A DNA stretch of 64,000 bases from Adiantum capillus-veneris (Eukaryota; Streptophyta; Polypodiopsida; Polypodiales; Pteridaceae), in contig CM043966.1 in assembly GCA_014529385.2 (NCBI GenBank), positions 141,410,211 to 141,474,210 of the forward strand. The letters run 5' to 3'. A model generated the notes under the pieces. It searched no databases. It was not told the DNA's origin and saw nothing but the letters and a program-made list of their open reading frames with translations. A program made the translations under genes and the position numbers. Positions 1-11,761 of this stretch are shown in pieces; positions within the stretch are counted from its first letter, which is position 1, and every line of letters begins with the position of its first letter.

Positions 1-2262
1 AAATCTTGTTTGTAGCAAGATTGTAAAGTCTATAACCTTTACTTCCACTACTGTACCCCACAAATATACATTTGATTGACTTATCATCAAGCTTCCCACG
101 TAACTGCTGAGGGATGTGAGCATAAGCAAGACAACCAAAAACACGAAGATAACTGACTGAAGGTTTTCTGTCATACCAAGCTTCATATGGAGTAATGGTC
201 TTCAAGGCACGAGTAGGACACCTGTTCAAAACATGTGTTGCACAAGCAACTGCCTCCATCCATAGCTTATGAGGCAAACTCTTAGCCTTGAGCATACATC
301 TAGCCGTCTCCATTAAAGACCTGTTCTTCCTTTCTGCAACACCATTCTGTTGTGGTGTGTATGGCATAGTGCATTGGTGTTTAATGCCTTTCTTTCCCAA
401 AAAATACTTAAATGCACCTGACATGTATTCACCTCCTCAATCGGTACGAAGAGTCTGTACTTTGCAACCTGTTTCATTTTCAACCATGGCGACATAATGT
501 TGAAAAACTGCAAACACATCTGACTTTGCTTTGAGTGGATACACCCAACAAAACCAGGAAAAGTCATCAATGAAGGTCACAAAATAAAGGCTGTTTCCTA
601 TAGATGGCGTCCTCATAGGACCACATACATCACTGTGTACAAGCTGCAACTTTCGTGTCGCTCTAACTGAACCATCCTGCGAAAATGCAAATCTGTGCAT
701 CTTTCCAAGAACGCAACCTTCACATACATGTCTTGGTGGCATCTCCAATAAAGACAAATAATGCACCATATTATGACGTTGTAAAGTCATCAAACTGCCA
801 TAACTAACATGCCCAAATCTAGCATGCCACAATTCAGCATCCTGCATGGCCTAAGTCTTTGTTTCTGCAATACATACCTGAATCTGCTTTTCATAACGAT
901 CTAGCACAAATAGTCCATTTTCCAACATACCTATAGTGATAAGAGAATAACCATTCTCTCGATCTCGTGCAACACATCTGTCATCCTCAAAAATGACCCG
1001 CAGACCATTTTTTGCAAGAGAGGATACAGACAACAAATTCTTCTTGATCCCTGGAACATATAAGACATCTGGCAAGCATAAATCTGAACCATCTGAAATG
1101 GTAATCAAAATCTTACCAACACCTTTGATTGGATAAGAAGCATTATTTGCATATGTCACCTTCTTTCTTGCTGGAGCTGCATCCAATGAACAAAACAAAT
1201 CCTTCCTTGAAGTAATATGCCTGGATGCACCACTATCAAAGTACCAAATCATTTGTGTCTTGTCAACACTGTAAGCAGAAAAATCTGAACATACTACAAA
1301 AGCATAAGAATCCTGCACAAAGTTTGCAGACTCTTCTTTGGCTGTAGAAGAATCACCAGAAGCTGAAACAACCAAACTTGACTCTTTCTTCTTTTCTTTA
1401 GCAATTCGCTTTTTACACTCACTAATGTAGTGACCAGGTTTCTTGCAGTAGTGACATTTACCTTTCTTCTTGGACTTGTCGGAATCACCTTTAGACTTCT
1501 CTGAAGATTGTCCTGCACTAGACTTGGAGTAAGGAGCACTCTCTTTACCCTTGTTTTTGTTATGTACAACAAGAGCATGATCCATACCATCCACCTGTAA
1601 AGACTTGTTCTTATGTGATTGATCCTCCTGCAATAGCAAAGCCACTAACTGTTCAAAATGAAGAGGCTCGGGATTAGCTCGCAAAGACAGAGTCAAAGAA
1701 GTCTGAAAAGTCAGATAAGATGGTGGTAGTGAATTGAGTGTTTTGGAAACCAAGTCCTTCTCTGGAATCACTTCATCAATGCTAAGCAATTGCTCTTTAA
1801 GATCCCTGATTTTTGTAAGATTCTCGACAATATCGTCACCTTCGTCCATCTGTATTTTGTCAAGTTGTTTCTTCAAAAACTCTATTCTGGCAGCATTTCT
1901 TCCTCCAAACATAGCTTGCAGAGTGTTCCAAGCATCCTCAGAAGTTCTGCAAGATCTGATATGTGGTGTGATTGTCCTCTTTATGGTTAAGGCAATCACA
2001 ACCATAGCTTGTGCATCTTTAGTATCCCATCTCTTTTGCTCTGGAGTGACTTGTGAGGGTCCTGCACCAACAGCTGCACCACGACCAGGCGTGGCAGGTG
2101 CAATGCTACCTGGACGAACTTCATCTCCAGATACATAATCCCACAATCCTTTACCAACCAAAACATTTTTGGCCATAAAGACCAAAGAGAATAGTTGGTA
2201 CCATCCAATTTGTCTTCGGATGTAAACGCACCAAAAATCTCTTTCTCCGTAGATTGAGCCAT
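1..2262 (-). pseudogene. copia gag-protease-integrase polyprotein, broken
   Basis: Gag should begin at the ATG at 2262 (MAQSTEKEIFGAF). After about 30 codons the frame moves to that of the long downstream reading frame, so there is an indel near 2165-2190. Gag then shows the UBN2-type copia core, a zinc knuckle (CHYCKKPGHYISEC, CX2CX4HX4C, about 1420-1465) and a protease active site DSGASRH in WYFDSGASRH (about 1215-1250). A TAG at 851-853 interrupts the frame just before the pre-integrase domain (ELWHARFGH, then CEGC). Integrase shows HSDVCGP and RTD, then a TGA at 437-439, and the same frame continues open to base 1 through GVAERKN, the catalytic glutamate region. All the copia domains expected this far are therefore present, with one frameshift and two stops. 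Both stops look like single C-to-T changes on the coding strand (CAG to TAG, CGA to TGA). Confidence 0.9.
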
Positions 2263-2651
2263 ACTGTGGATGCACACAAGAGAGAAAAAGAACCTCCAAG
2301 AGATTCACAAATCTCCTCTCCAATCCAAGCAAAACTCTACACAAAATCTCAGCACAAAGCTAAGACAAGCTGCTTCCCAAAAGAACTGTTTACTTGAAAA
2401 AAATCTGACAAAAAGCACCCCCTCTTGATCTAAACGCCTCCGAAAAGTAACTTCTGCTACGCTGCTCAGAACAAAATTCTGAGGGCTCGAACGGCTTCGA
2501 AAGGGGGGTAAAACCGCAGGTCACCTGCTCAGAATACTCCCGGAACGTCGAGGATCGATGCTCCCACGAGCAAATTTTCCGAAAACTGCCTGAAAACTGC
2601 GATTGCACGCGCGGACGCGAAAACGCAAGTAGAGGCTCTGGAAATCACCTT

Positions 2652-2663
2652 GCTCTGATACCA
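2652..2663 (-). promoter_or_regulatory. Primer binding site, initiator tRNA-Met type
   Basis: On the minus strand this reads TGGTATCAGAGC, the classic plant copia primer binding site complementary to the 3' end of initiator tRNA-Met. It lies two bases inside the LTR, which ends in CAACA. Confidence 0.93.
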
Positions 2664-2665
2664 AT

Positions 2666-2966
2666 TGTTGAAGATGATGAAACAGGAAACAGAAGGAAGA
2701 CAACAACTCAGAGTAGGAAGAAGATGGAGAAGGAGAAGACACAGAGCTTGCGTACGAGATCTCTGTAGTCTCTCTCTCTGTATTAGAATAATAGAGTATA
2801 CAAACTCAGAGCTACAAAGCTTATATGAAACCCTAAGAGATAAGGTGTCCTTTCACACCGGATGTCCAGGGGGAAAAACTTAGTGGGAGAAAAGTGCCCC
2901 TGGTGAAGCGCGTATACACACTAACACTACTACATGTCTACACTCCTCTTAAATAATAATATCTAA
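2666..2966 (-). repeat. copia 5' LTR (outer end missing)
   Basis: About 300 bp between the primer site and a C run. The inner end reads CAACA on the minus strand, the normal LTR terminus. The outer TG terminus is not visible, because homology stops at the 24-base C tract. The partner LTR is outside the window, so the extent rests on the primer site and not on a pairwise match. Confidence 0.75.
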
Positions 2967-2990
2967 CCCCCCCCCCCCCCCCCCCCCCCC
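2967..2990. repeat. (C)24 homopolymer
   Basis: Twenty-four consecutive C directly at the outer boundary of the copia LTR. It may be a true microsatellite at the breakpoint or a consensus error at a long homopolymer. Confidence 0.9.
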
Positions 2991-5640
2991 TTTTCTTCAC
3001 ACATATTGACACAGATTGCATAGCTCAAACATGCACAATTGATATAACAATTCAAATGAGTGACCATAACCATACAAATTACATATAATAAGTAGCAAAA
3101 AATTACCAATTTTGTCAACAAAATCAACCATGAATGACTCTTTTATTTGCTCAGCACAAAGGTAAAATTTTCCACAAAAATTACATAGAAATTAGTTTAA
3201 CCAATTTGATTGTTTATAATGCTTCTAACAAAAATAATTGCAACACAAGATCCTCTGCATTCCACAAGTCTTGCACTTTCACCTTTGATTCCATCATTTT
3301 CCCATATTGAAAAAAGAAACCAAGCGAAATGATTAGACATCAATTAATTCACAAGTGCAGCCTAGCAATAAAGGTTGAAGTCACCTTATGACGACTAAGG
3401 ATGAAGCTTGCACCTTGAACCTTCTCAACACCCATAATATAAAATGATCGTGCAAGTTAGCAAAGAGTGCAAGACTTTCAAGCACAAGAGAATCAACCAC
3501 CTGAAGCTTACTTAACCCCCTACCCTAGTGGGGTATCACATAGTTGTACAAGATAATATGCTGATTGATAAGTTTCTTTGTGTAAATGTTAGCAAACATC
3601 ACCTCACTAATGTGGGCATGCACATTCACGAAGGTATTGAAGAGGGATTGAAGTGTTTGTTCTGGGTTGAAGGAAAGATATTTGCAGAAACAAGCATGGT
3701 AGTGACAACAAGCATTAGTAAAAACATGATTAACATTCAAAGTGGGTATGAGTCTTGGACCAAAGACCAAAGAAATAAACTCACAATTTTGAGGAAGCTC
3801 CTTACGTAGGTTGGAAGGGTAATGTACTCAAATGTTGATACGGGTATAGACATATAATGGCACAATAGCAAGCATATTGTCCTTCTTTTGCTTGAATTAA
3901 CAAGCCTTCCCTTCCCATGATGGTCCAAAATGTCCAGACAATGCACTCAATGTGGTCCCAATGAGAGGTCTACATAAACACCCAACTACCTTTCTTGAAA
4001 TTTGTTGCTATCCAATAATCTATGGAATCCTTGGTATTAATAAGTAGAAGCTCTTCTATCTCTTTATATCTCCTATTTGGGTCTTCATGAGTGTTGGAGC
4101 TAGCTATCTTTTCTCTATACCAACAGAGACCTTGGGTCTCTAGAGAGAGAGTGAGAGGTTTTAGTAGTGTAAATGAGAGAGGGAAGGAATTTCTAAATGG
4201 AAAATATGGAATAGGATAGCTTAGGGGAGAATTTGAAGGAAAAAATGTCACTTGTGATTAAGGTTTAATACTCACTTGTGTCACCTTAAAAAAATGTCAT
4301 AGGGTGTTGACATAGAGAAACACTTAAGCCACCCATGGGTGCTAATCGCTTCGCTCTCTATGGACACACCTTATAAAATATCACATGACACCATGTGGCC
4401 TTCAGGCCATAGAGTGATTATTCTAGGTCACCTAAAGACTCTTTAAGAGTATCAGAAAAAAATTCCTTTGGCCTAACTAACTTATTAAAGATCTTAGTGT
4501 CATAGTGTGTTGATTCTATAACAAACTTATGGAAGAAGATATGGGAGAAGATATGCCAACTTATCAGCTTGGAATCATAGGGGTCATATACAATAGAGAC
4601 ATAGATTTCCTAGCTGTTGGTTAAGGTTTAATAATCTTTTGAGAATAAAATAAGCTAGAAAAAACATAAAAGTTTTTTGTCTACAAAATTACAAAATGAG
4701 AGTGTGAATAGTTGATTTATAATCATCTTATATCATATTTTAGGTTGAGTGTAAGTTCTTTTACTGTGTATAGATGGTGTAAGCGTTTGAAATAATTATC
4801 TTTGTATTGCAAATAACTAGATTAAATATATATTCAACATTTGTTGTACATGTCAAATAATTTCTTAGACAATGAATATCAAGTATGAAAGTGCAAATGT
4901 TTTATAAAGCATTTGTCCTTTGGTTTATGTGAAGATCTAGTTCTTCAATTGCAACAAGATTTTATTTGAACATAAAAAGTGTGAGTATTTTGGTCCAAAC
5001 TATGATTTTGTTTTTCTATTGGATAATGTAAAAAATTGGAGTGGATATCTTGAATTTGTTTTAATAGAGGGAATCTAGGACGAGTAAAGAATTTCATCTT
5101 GTCATATAGCAATATAAACATTTTATCAAGGTTTATTGCAAAGAAATGACTGTATGATGTATGACAATTGTTCAAGTTTGTAAATTGGATTGTATATTTA
5201 GTGGTTAAATAAAAAACAACCAAATGCATTGAAGTGCAAATCTTAAACCTATTAATGAACTTTGTGGATGTCTTTGCACTTTTAAAAAGGTTCCTTTTGA
5301 ATTTTGTGACCTTGATTAGTTTCTTAAGCATGTTTTCTAACATATTAAAGATATGACACGCTTTCAATCCTTTCAAAACTTCCAACATCCTATATTTTTA
5401 AAGATTCTATCAGACAATCAAATTTTCATACATGGTTATCAAGAACATTGAGAAAAATAAATGTTTTATTGGATTTAATAATATAAAAAAGAATTTTTTG
5501 TGATCATGTGACTTCAAAATCAATAAAACCATGAAATTAAAGACGTGGAGATCTATTGTTTTAAATGAGCACCTACAAAGCTATTGTGGATTCTCTTTTC
5601 AATGCTCCTATTTGCACTCCGAAAGCTTTTATTAGTATCA
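2991..5640. other. AT-rich spacer, no gene seen
   Basis: About 2.6 kb of AT-rich DNA. The open frames are short, overlap on both strands and have no recognisable domain. The first traces of the palindromic motif described next appear near 4390. I see no LTR ends, RNA gene or coding exon here. Confidence 0.6.
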
Positions 5641-5644
5641 TTTT

Positions 5645-7825
5645 TAGTTTTCCCTTTCCATAAGGCCATAGGTTATTGTCCAATTCCAGATTCCTTTTTT
5701 AGTCTACATTTGCAAAAATTCCTATGGTCTTGATTCCAAAAGGGTGACATAATTTAGGTTTTTATGTAGTCTTCAAGATGCGTTCCAAGAGCATCACATG
5801 TTTTTGGCTTATTTGGGTGTCATGTGTGATGGTCCAAGTGACACTTAATAATCCAAGAGACGTAGGATCTATGTAATGCTACGGGATCTTATGTTCAAAG
5901 CATACCATGTTATGGTCATAAAACCATACAGAGGGCACCCTATTTCCCTTGGGCTATAGAGTCCCAGTATAGAGCCCCTACAAATACACTTAGATCACCA
6001 ATGGCACTGGGACTATTGACTACTCTTTGTTTGTAGTACATTAAGATGTTAAAGAGGGCACCTTTGCTACCCTATGGCCATAAGTCCATAGGGTTGTCTA
6101 ACTAACATAGAGGGATCCCTTTGGCACTATGATCTGTGTTATGTTGATAAAAAGATCAAAGGGTTGTGGTGAGATCACCAAAATGTAACCTATGGTCCAA
6201 AGGCTATAAATTGCTTCTATCTTCTCTATAAGGTACTCCATATAGTCCCTATAACCATAGGGTCATAGGGTGGTACATAAATAAATTGCTCTACAATCTT
6301 AGGACTATAATTTTCTCTCTTTTGATACCTATAAGAAATCCTTTTTTATGGCCCCAATTCCATAGAAAGGCATATTTTTTGCTTTCATAGAGTCTTAAAA
6401 TGACCTACAAAGAGCATCATATGGCCCTAAAGCCATAGGATAAAATGTGGGTTTCTTCTAAAAACATATTATCAACACCCTTGTATCAAAAAATATAAAG
6501 TAAACCTTATGGCCCTTAGTCCTTAAGGTTCTAAAATACTGATACATAAAAATAAGGCTGCAATCCCTTAGGCTCAAAACAAAGCATGTTATGGTCATAT
6601 AAATCATATAGAGGGGGTACCCTATGGTTCCATCGCCAAAGGGTCTGGGACACACATATGGATTCTCTAGGACACCAAGTCCACCCATTACCCTTGGGGC
6701 CATTGGATACTCTTCATATGTATTACATTATTGACTTGATGGGAACCTTGGCTACCCTATGGCCTTAGGGCAATAAGGCTCTAACAAACATAGAAGGCAC
6801 CCTTTGTCCTTAGGATCTACATAATGCTAAGTAAATAAGCAAAGGAGTTCTTTCACTAAAGTATATCATATGTCTCAAAGGCTATAGATTATTTCTTTTT
6901 ATGTTATGGTCTATGGCCTTAGCACCATACAGTGGTACATGCAAAAAATCACCCTATGGCCTTAGGACCATAGGGTGCTACAAGAAAAAAGTACCCTATA
7001 GTGCTGAGGTTATAGAGTTCTCTCTATTTCATACCTACAAAAAATACCCTACAATCCTAAGAGTGTAGAGTACTCCATACATGTCCTATAGCCTTAGGGC
7101 CATAGGGTGACACATGCAAAAAATACCCTACTACAATCCTAATGTTATAGAGTTCTCTCTGTATTATACCTACAAAAAATTCAATCCCTATGGCCCTAAA
7201 GCCAAAGATAGAAATATTTTAGTCTCTCATAGGTTCTTAAAGATACAAAAAAAGATCCATATGATGAAATATGGTTTTCTTGAAGAAACTTTTCATCAAC
7301 ACCCTCTACTCTAGGAAAAATCCTATGACCCTCGTGCCACATAGTGCAAATATAGAGGTGCATCCTATAGACCTAAGGCTATAAATTTATCTCCTTATAC
7401 CTATAAAAAATCATATCCATATAGTCCTACACCCAAGAAAATGTGTATTCTAGGCTCTTGCAAAGTCTTAAAGAAACCTATGATCAACATCATGTGTCCC
7501 AAAACACAGAGTAGTGTCAATGTAAAATATCTCCAAGAGCATTTAGGCCATTCAAGGGCACCTACATGGGCACCACGATAGCCCTATGGCCCTAGGGCCA
7601 TAGAATCTCTCATTAAAACAAAGGGAAACCTATTTCCCTTGAGCTTATGCATTGGTACCCTATGGACCTAGGGCCATATGACCTGTCTTTTGAATAGAAG
7701 GCAACCTAAGGCTCTTGAGCCCTATGGCTCTCTAGAGCCATATGGTATCTCATTACAATAGACAATAGCCTATGGCCCGTGATCTTATGCATTGGCACCC
7801 TATGGCCCTAGGGCGGCCATACTGA
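5645..7825. repeat. Cluster of short dispersed palindromes (CCCTATGGCC..GGCCATAGGG)
   Basis: At least a dozen partial or full copies of an interrupted palindrome whose arms read CCCTATGGCC and GGCCATAGGG. Clear examples are at 6069-6095, 6249-6275, 6951-6977, 7083-7108, 7581-7605, 7657-7680 and 7797-7820. Copies are spaced irregularly by roughly 50-200 bp in AT-rich DNA, and several share flanks such as GGTACATGCAAAAAATC followed by ACCCTATGGCC. Single-arm and decayed copies lie between them. The spacing is too irregular for a satellite and the spacers are not unique CRISPR-like units. Function unknown. Confidence 0.75.
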
Positions 7826-7833
7826 GTAGCATT

Positions 7834-8152
7834 TGTAAAGTGTGAGCTTTGTCCTAGAATGTGAGTCAAGGAGAGAAGAGTGGAATTATCCCACATGCAG
7901 TGGTGCAAGGTTGTAGAGCTACTTAAAGCTCATTTGATGAATGAATAAACACAACTCTATTTTCATTACATCTCCCTTGTTTATAATGAGCTTGTGATGG
8001 CTTAGCAAATACTCAGAATTGTGTTTATAAGTCCAAGTTAATTGATCTTGGAACCTTATTCACTTGAGTGATAATCTAGCCAACACACACTCACTTGTGT
8101 GCACGATTTTTCTCTTTCATCCACCCTAGCTAGCACGATCCCATTCCCATCA
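7834..8152 (+). repeat. 5' LTR, 319 bp
   Basis: Begins TGTAAAGTGTGAG and ends CCCATCA, giving TG..CA termini. It matches 9589-9906 closely along its length, with scattered substitutions. Confidence 0.9.
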
Positions 8153-8154
8153 AG

Positions 8155-8166
8155 TGGTATCAGAGC
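8155..8166 (+). promoter_or_regulatory. Primer binding site, initiator tRNA-Met type
   Basis: TGGTATCAGAGC, two bases after the LTR end, on the plus strand. It sets the orientation of the element. Confidence 0.93.
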
Positions 8167-9394
8167 TATGGTGTGCTAGCTAGTATTATTGTTGTGCATT
8201 TGTGTGTTTTTAAGGTTTATTAGTGTGATATGTATCTCCTAATCATCATTAGGATCTTTGGTGTTTCTCTTATTCTCTTCTTTAAGTCATGCTGTTTTGA
8301 GCAACTTTTGGTGAGAGCCTTCCGGAGGAAGGATGGCAAAGGCCCAGGAAAAGGGCGAGGACCATGGGTGGATCTGAAGCCATTACAAAGGTGGGTCTGT
8401 AAAGGGGCCACGGATATCAAAGCCTGTACGTGAGGAGGCTCGCCGTCGATTCTTTGAGCCATTTACCTGATCCAGGAACCTACCTTCTTTTGTGCTCTCT
8501 GAGTAACTGGTAATCATTTCTCTAAAAACCCCCATCAACTTTGCGCACCAGTTGTCACGTGCGGGCCTGCGCAATCCCTAGCAAGCAAGCACATCGAGCA
8601 GCCGTCATCCTCACCTTCATCTTCATTGCCTCAATTGACGTCCCAAGTCTGTTGTATTTTGTGAAATTTGAAGTCAAGTGAAGGGCCCCTTCCCACGGCT
8701 TGCTATTCTAAAAAACCCCTTTTTCACAAGGAGAAGCTCAGGGGAAGCTCATTAGATGCTCTCAAAGGGCCCATTCTCACGGGTTGCCAAGGTTTTCAAA
8801 TCCATTCAAATGGAGTCCCTTCCCATGAGCATCATCCAAGTACCCACGAAGAAACGCGTCACGTTACATTATTTGGTGCTATTTTTGGCTATCTCTAGGA
8901 GCTCACTCACAAAAAAGAGCATCCGGTGCTGCAGTTAACAAAGGCATTTTCACATGTTGTGCACATAGTAAGCAGTGCAATTTCTACAAAAGTCTATTCA
9001 AACAATAGAGCACCACCTTTATGAAATGTATGTAATAATGGTGAACAAAATCACTTTACACTGGTTTAGACACTACCTATACATTATGTATATGGTAAGA
9101 CCGACCTCTCACTCACTTGTCTCGAGCACATACATGGAGCTCATAAACCAAGTTGAGACCAATCCATCTGTGGAAAAGATTAAGCAATGTAAAAGTAGAT
9201 TCAAATATATAAGAGAGATCATCATTCAAATGAAGGATAACATCAAAGATGAAGATGAAGAAGAAGGCAACAATAGCCTTCTAGTCTACGAAGACATTCT
9301 CTAGCTTTTTTTTTTAGCCTTTCCCTTTTCAGTTGTATTTGTTTGGAGACAGCTTGGACTAGCTTGGTCTCCGTTTTATACATTTGTTTGAGGG

Positions 9395-9507
9395 GAGATA
9401 GTTTGTCTCATGGATTGGGGATGGTCTCTTGGATTGGAGATAGTTTGTCTCTTGGATTAGAGATAGTTTGTCTCATGGATTGGGGATGGTCTCTTGGATT
9501 GGAGATG
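9395..9507 (+). repeat. Short tandem repeats in the element interior
   Basis: Repeated units built on GAGATAGTTTGTCTC and GGATGGTCTCTTGGATTG alternate over about 110 bp just upstream of the 3' LTR. The larger unit is about 65 bp. Confidence 0.75.
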
Positions 9508-9588
9508 TTCTTTTTGCTCCTGGATTGGAGTGTGCCAGAGATGTCAGTTTCTTTAGTTTCTTCCTAGTCCAAACCTCAAGGGGATAAT

Positions 9589-10035
9589 TGTAAAGTGTGA
9601 GCTTTGTCCTAGAATGTGAGTCAAGGAGAGAAGAGTGGAATTATCCCGCATGCAGTGGTGCAAGGTTGTGGAACTACTTAAATCTCATTTCATTAATAAA
9701 TAAACACAAGTCTATTTTGCATTACATCTCCCTTGTTTATGATGATTTTGTGATGTCTTAGCAAATACTCAAGATCGTGTTTATAGTCCAAGTTAATTAA
9801 TCTGGGAACTTAATTCGCTTGAGTGATAATCTAGCCAACACACACTCACTTGTGTGCATGATGTTTCTCTTTCATCCACCCTAGCTAGCCCGATCCCCTT
9901 CCCATCTTGATGAGTCCAAGTTAATTAATCTTGGAACCTAATTTTCTTGAGTGATAATCTACCCAACACACACTCACTTGTGTGCACGATGTTTCTCTTT
10001 CATTCACCCTAGCTCACATGATCCCATTCCCATCA
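9589..10035 (+). repeat. 3' LTR, 447 bp, with internal terminal duplication
   Basis: Matches the 5' LTR from 9589 to 9906. The last about 120 bp (from GTCCAAGTTAATTAATC) are then repeated once more at 9912-10035. The second copy ends CCCATCA immediately before the target duplication, so the duplication lies inside the element and not in flanking DNA. The 5' LTR has one copy only. Confidence 0.87.
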
Positions 10036-10040
10036 GCATT

Positions 10041-11320
10041 ATTCGTTATTTGGTAGGCGAATAATGGGTGTATTAATTGTTGACCCAAATTATATGCTCA
10101 TTTTATATGATGCCATGTCAGCAAAATCGGCCTCCCGTATAACGTCTTAGCATTTTAATTAAAAAAGCCTTTGCTCAATGACATGTTTGACCAAGGACAT
10201 GTTTGATCAAAAAAAATTATATATAAGAAGGCAGTGCGCCCTCCTAAGCTCATTTGACATCATAAAAGGTAATCCATGTGACAAACAAAATAGAAGTAAA
10301 TTCTTTTTTTTACTTTGAAATCAATAAAATAGTTTGAAAATAAATTTGTTTTAAAATAATTTAAATTGTTGATCAAATTTTGACAGAAAATTTTATTTTT
10401 AGGGTCACATAGTATAAGCCTTGTATGTTATGTAGAGCTCAGACTCTCACTCATTGTTGCAAGGTGTTTATTTTATAGATCAGTTTGCAAAATATAATAT
10501 AATAGAGTTTAGTTTTATTTAGTTCAGTGTTTGATTTTGACGTGCAAATATTTTCTCCCTTCAAAGTGAACATAGGTAGAAATGTTTTTGTCCTGTGTAG
10601 AGCCATCACACTATGCTCTCACTATAACTAAAATTTAGGAATATCATGTCCATTATTGATATTAAGTATCTTTATTTAAATTGAGAGATCCATCATAATA
10701 TGTGATCATACACGTGCAAAAACTACAGATAGATAAGCACTCAAAGATCTATTGTGGAGTCTGAGAACTTCATGTTTGCACTTCAGATAGATATGGCAAT
10801 CATCAAGGTCTGAAATTGATTATCATGTTACAATGAGAATCATTTTTAAGACTTGAATAATATTATCGATTATCATAATGTCTGAAAGCCGAAATCTTGC
10901 ACTTTAGATCAATCGATTCAGTGCAATGTGAAATGATGTAGTTTATATGTTTTGTAAATTTTTTTAAGTGATTAAAATTATCGATCATGGTAATGTGTGA
11001 AAGCCAGAAGCTTGCACTTTAGATAAATCAATGTAGTAGGATGTGAACATTATTATTGAAATGTTTTGCTTTAAGTGATTATGTCATTCTTTGTTTGGAG
11101 CAATGTGGATTGACTGTCATGAGTTTATATAGAGAATGATAGACTATCATTGCTTATTGTAAATTGATAATGTAGCCTAAATCTATTTGATAATGTAGAT
11201 AGATTTTCATCATTGGACTGATAGATAGAGCATTTCTTGTGTATTTTATTGCTTAAATTGTTTTTTACCTCAAAATTGATAGATGAATTTGTTGTTGAAA
11301 GAAGATTATCCTTGTGCAGC
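10041..11320. other. AT-rich spacer, weak tandem repeat
   Basis: No gene seen. Two diverged copies of a unit of about 115 bp containing ATTATCGATYATSRTAATG, TGTGAAAGCC and CTTGCACTTTAGAT lie at about 10861-10975 and 10976-11090. A third, weaker copy may precede them. Confidence 0.5.
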
Positions 11321-11761
11321 ATGGTGAAAGGACACGAGTGGAGTTATGTGCACGAACTACATGCCGGGGAGAATACATCTCGGTTGAAATACAAGTCTTG
11401 TTGCCACATGTTTAGTGGTAATGCAACTAGAATCAAAAAGAATTTGTTTAAAGTCCTTGGCAATGTGTTGGAGTTTACGGCCCAGCCAAAAGATATTCAT
11501 GTTAGATTTCCCAAGTACTCTTGCACAACAGAGAAGATTATTGTAACTAAAAATAAAGGTGGTGCTCCTAAATAAGTTCCAATGGATGTTGAAATGTCTG
11601 TTGTCAATGAGACAATGGAGCATGTGTATACGCAAGCAAACGATTGTACTCCTCTTTCAACTCCTCTTAATGGGCATGCTACAATGCCAACATTGGGCCC
11701 TAGCACAACTAAAGCCAATAAAGCATCATCTAATAGACAGACGCTATATGATTACAATTAA
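11321..11761 (+). pseudogene. BED-type zinc-finger fragment, hAT transposase-like N terminus
   Basis: From the ATG at 11321 the frame has the layout of a plant BED finger: an aromatic start (EWSYVHEL), a cysteine pair region (KSCCHMFSG) and then TRIKKNL, where an active finger would have RIKxHL. A basic-to-polar linker follows. The first finger cysteine and the final histidine appear to be replaced (KYKSC, RIKKNL), and a TAA at 11573-11575 interrupts the frame, which then stays open to 11761. The catalytic RNase-H-like and dimerisation parts of a hAT transposase are not seen nearby. Most likely a decayed hAT fragment; an exon of a domesticated BED gene is less likely. Confidence 0.55.

Larger units (their letters stand above)
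1..2966 (-). mobile_element. Ty1/copia LTR retrotransposon, 5' part, degenerate, runs off left edge
   Basis: Reading leftward on the minus strand the order is 5' LTR (2966-2666), a methionine-initiator-tRNA primer binding site, a short leader, then gag, protease and integrase up to the window edge. This is the copia order, with integrase before reverse transcriptase. Reverse transcriptase, RNase H and the 3' LTR would lie to the left of base 1. The copy is inactive because its frame has a shift and two nonsense codons. The outer end of the LTR is lost at a run of 24 C. Confidence 0.92.
7834..10035 (+). mobile_element. Non-autonomous LTR retrotransposon with GCATT target duplication
   Basis: Direct repeats with TG..CA ends begin at 7834 and 9589. 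They are flanked by a perfect 5-bp target duplication GCATT (7829-7833 and 10036-10040). A tRNA-Met-type primer site follows the left LTR and a purine-rich tract (CTCAAGGGGATAAT) precedes the right LTR, so the element reads on the plus strand. The 1.4-kb interior holds no protease, integrase or reverse transcriptase. Its longest open stretch (8975-9304, first true ATG inside it) is unrecognised and ends in an acidic segment (DEDEEEGNN). It must have been mobilised in trans, most likely by copia machinery given the primer type. Confidence 0.9.

Noticed and set aside
5645-7825. CRISPR-like or satellite reading of the palindrome cluster
   Set aside because: Spacing and repeat length are irregular, repeats are imperfect and the context is plant nuclear DNA. 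Neither fits.
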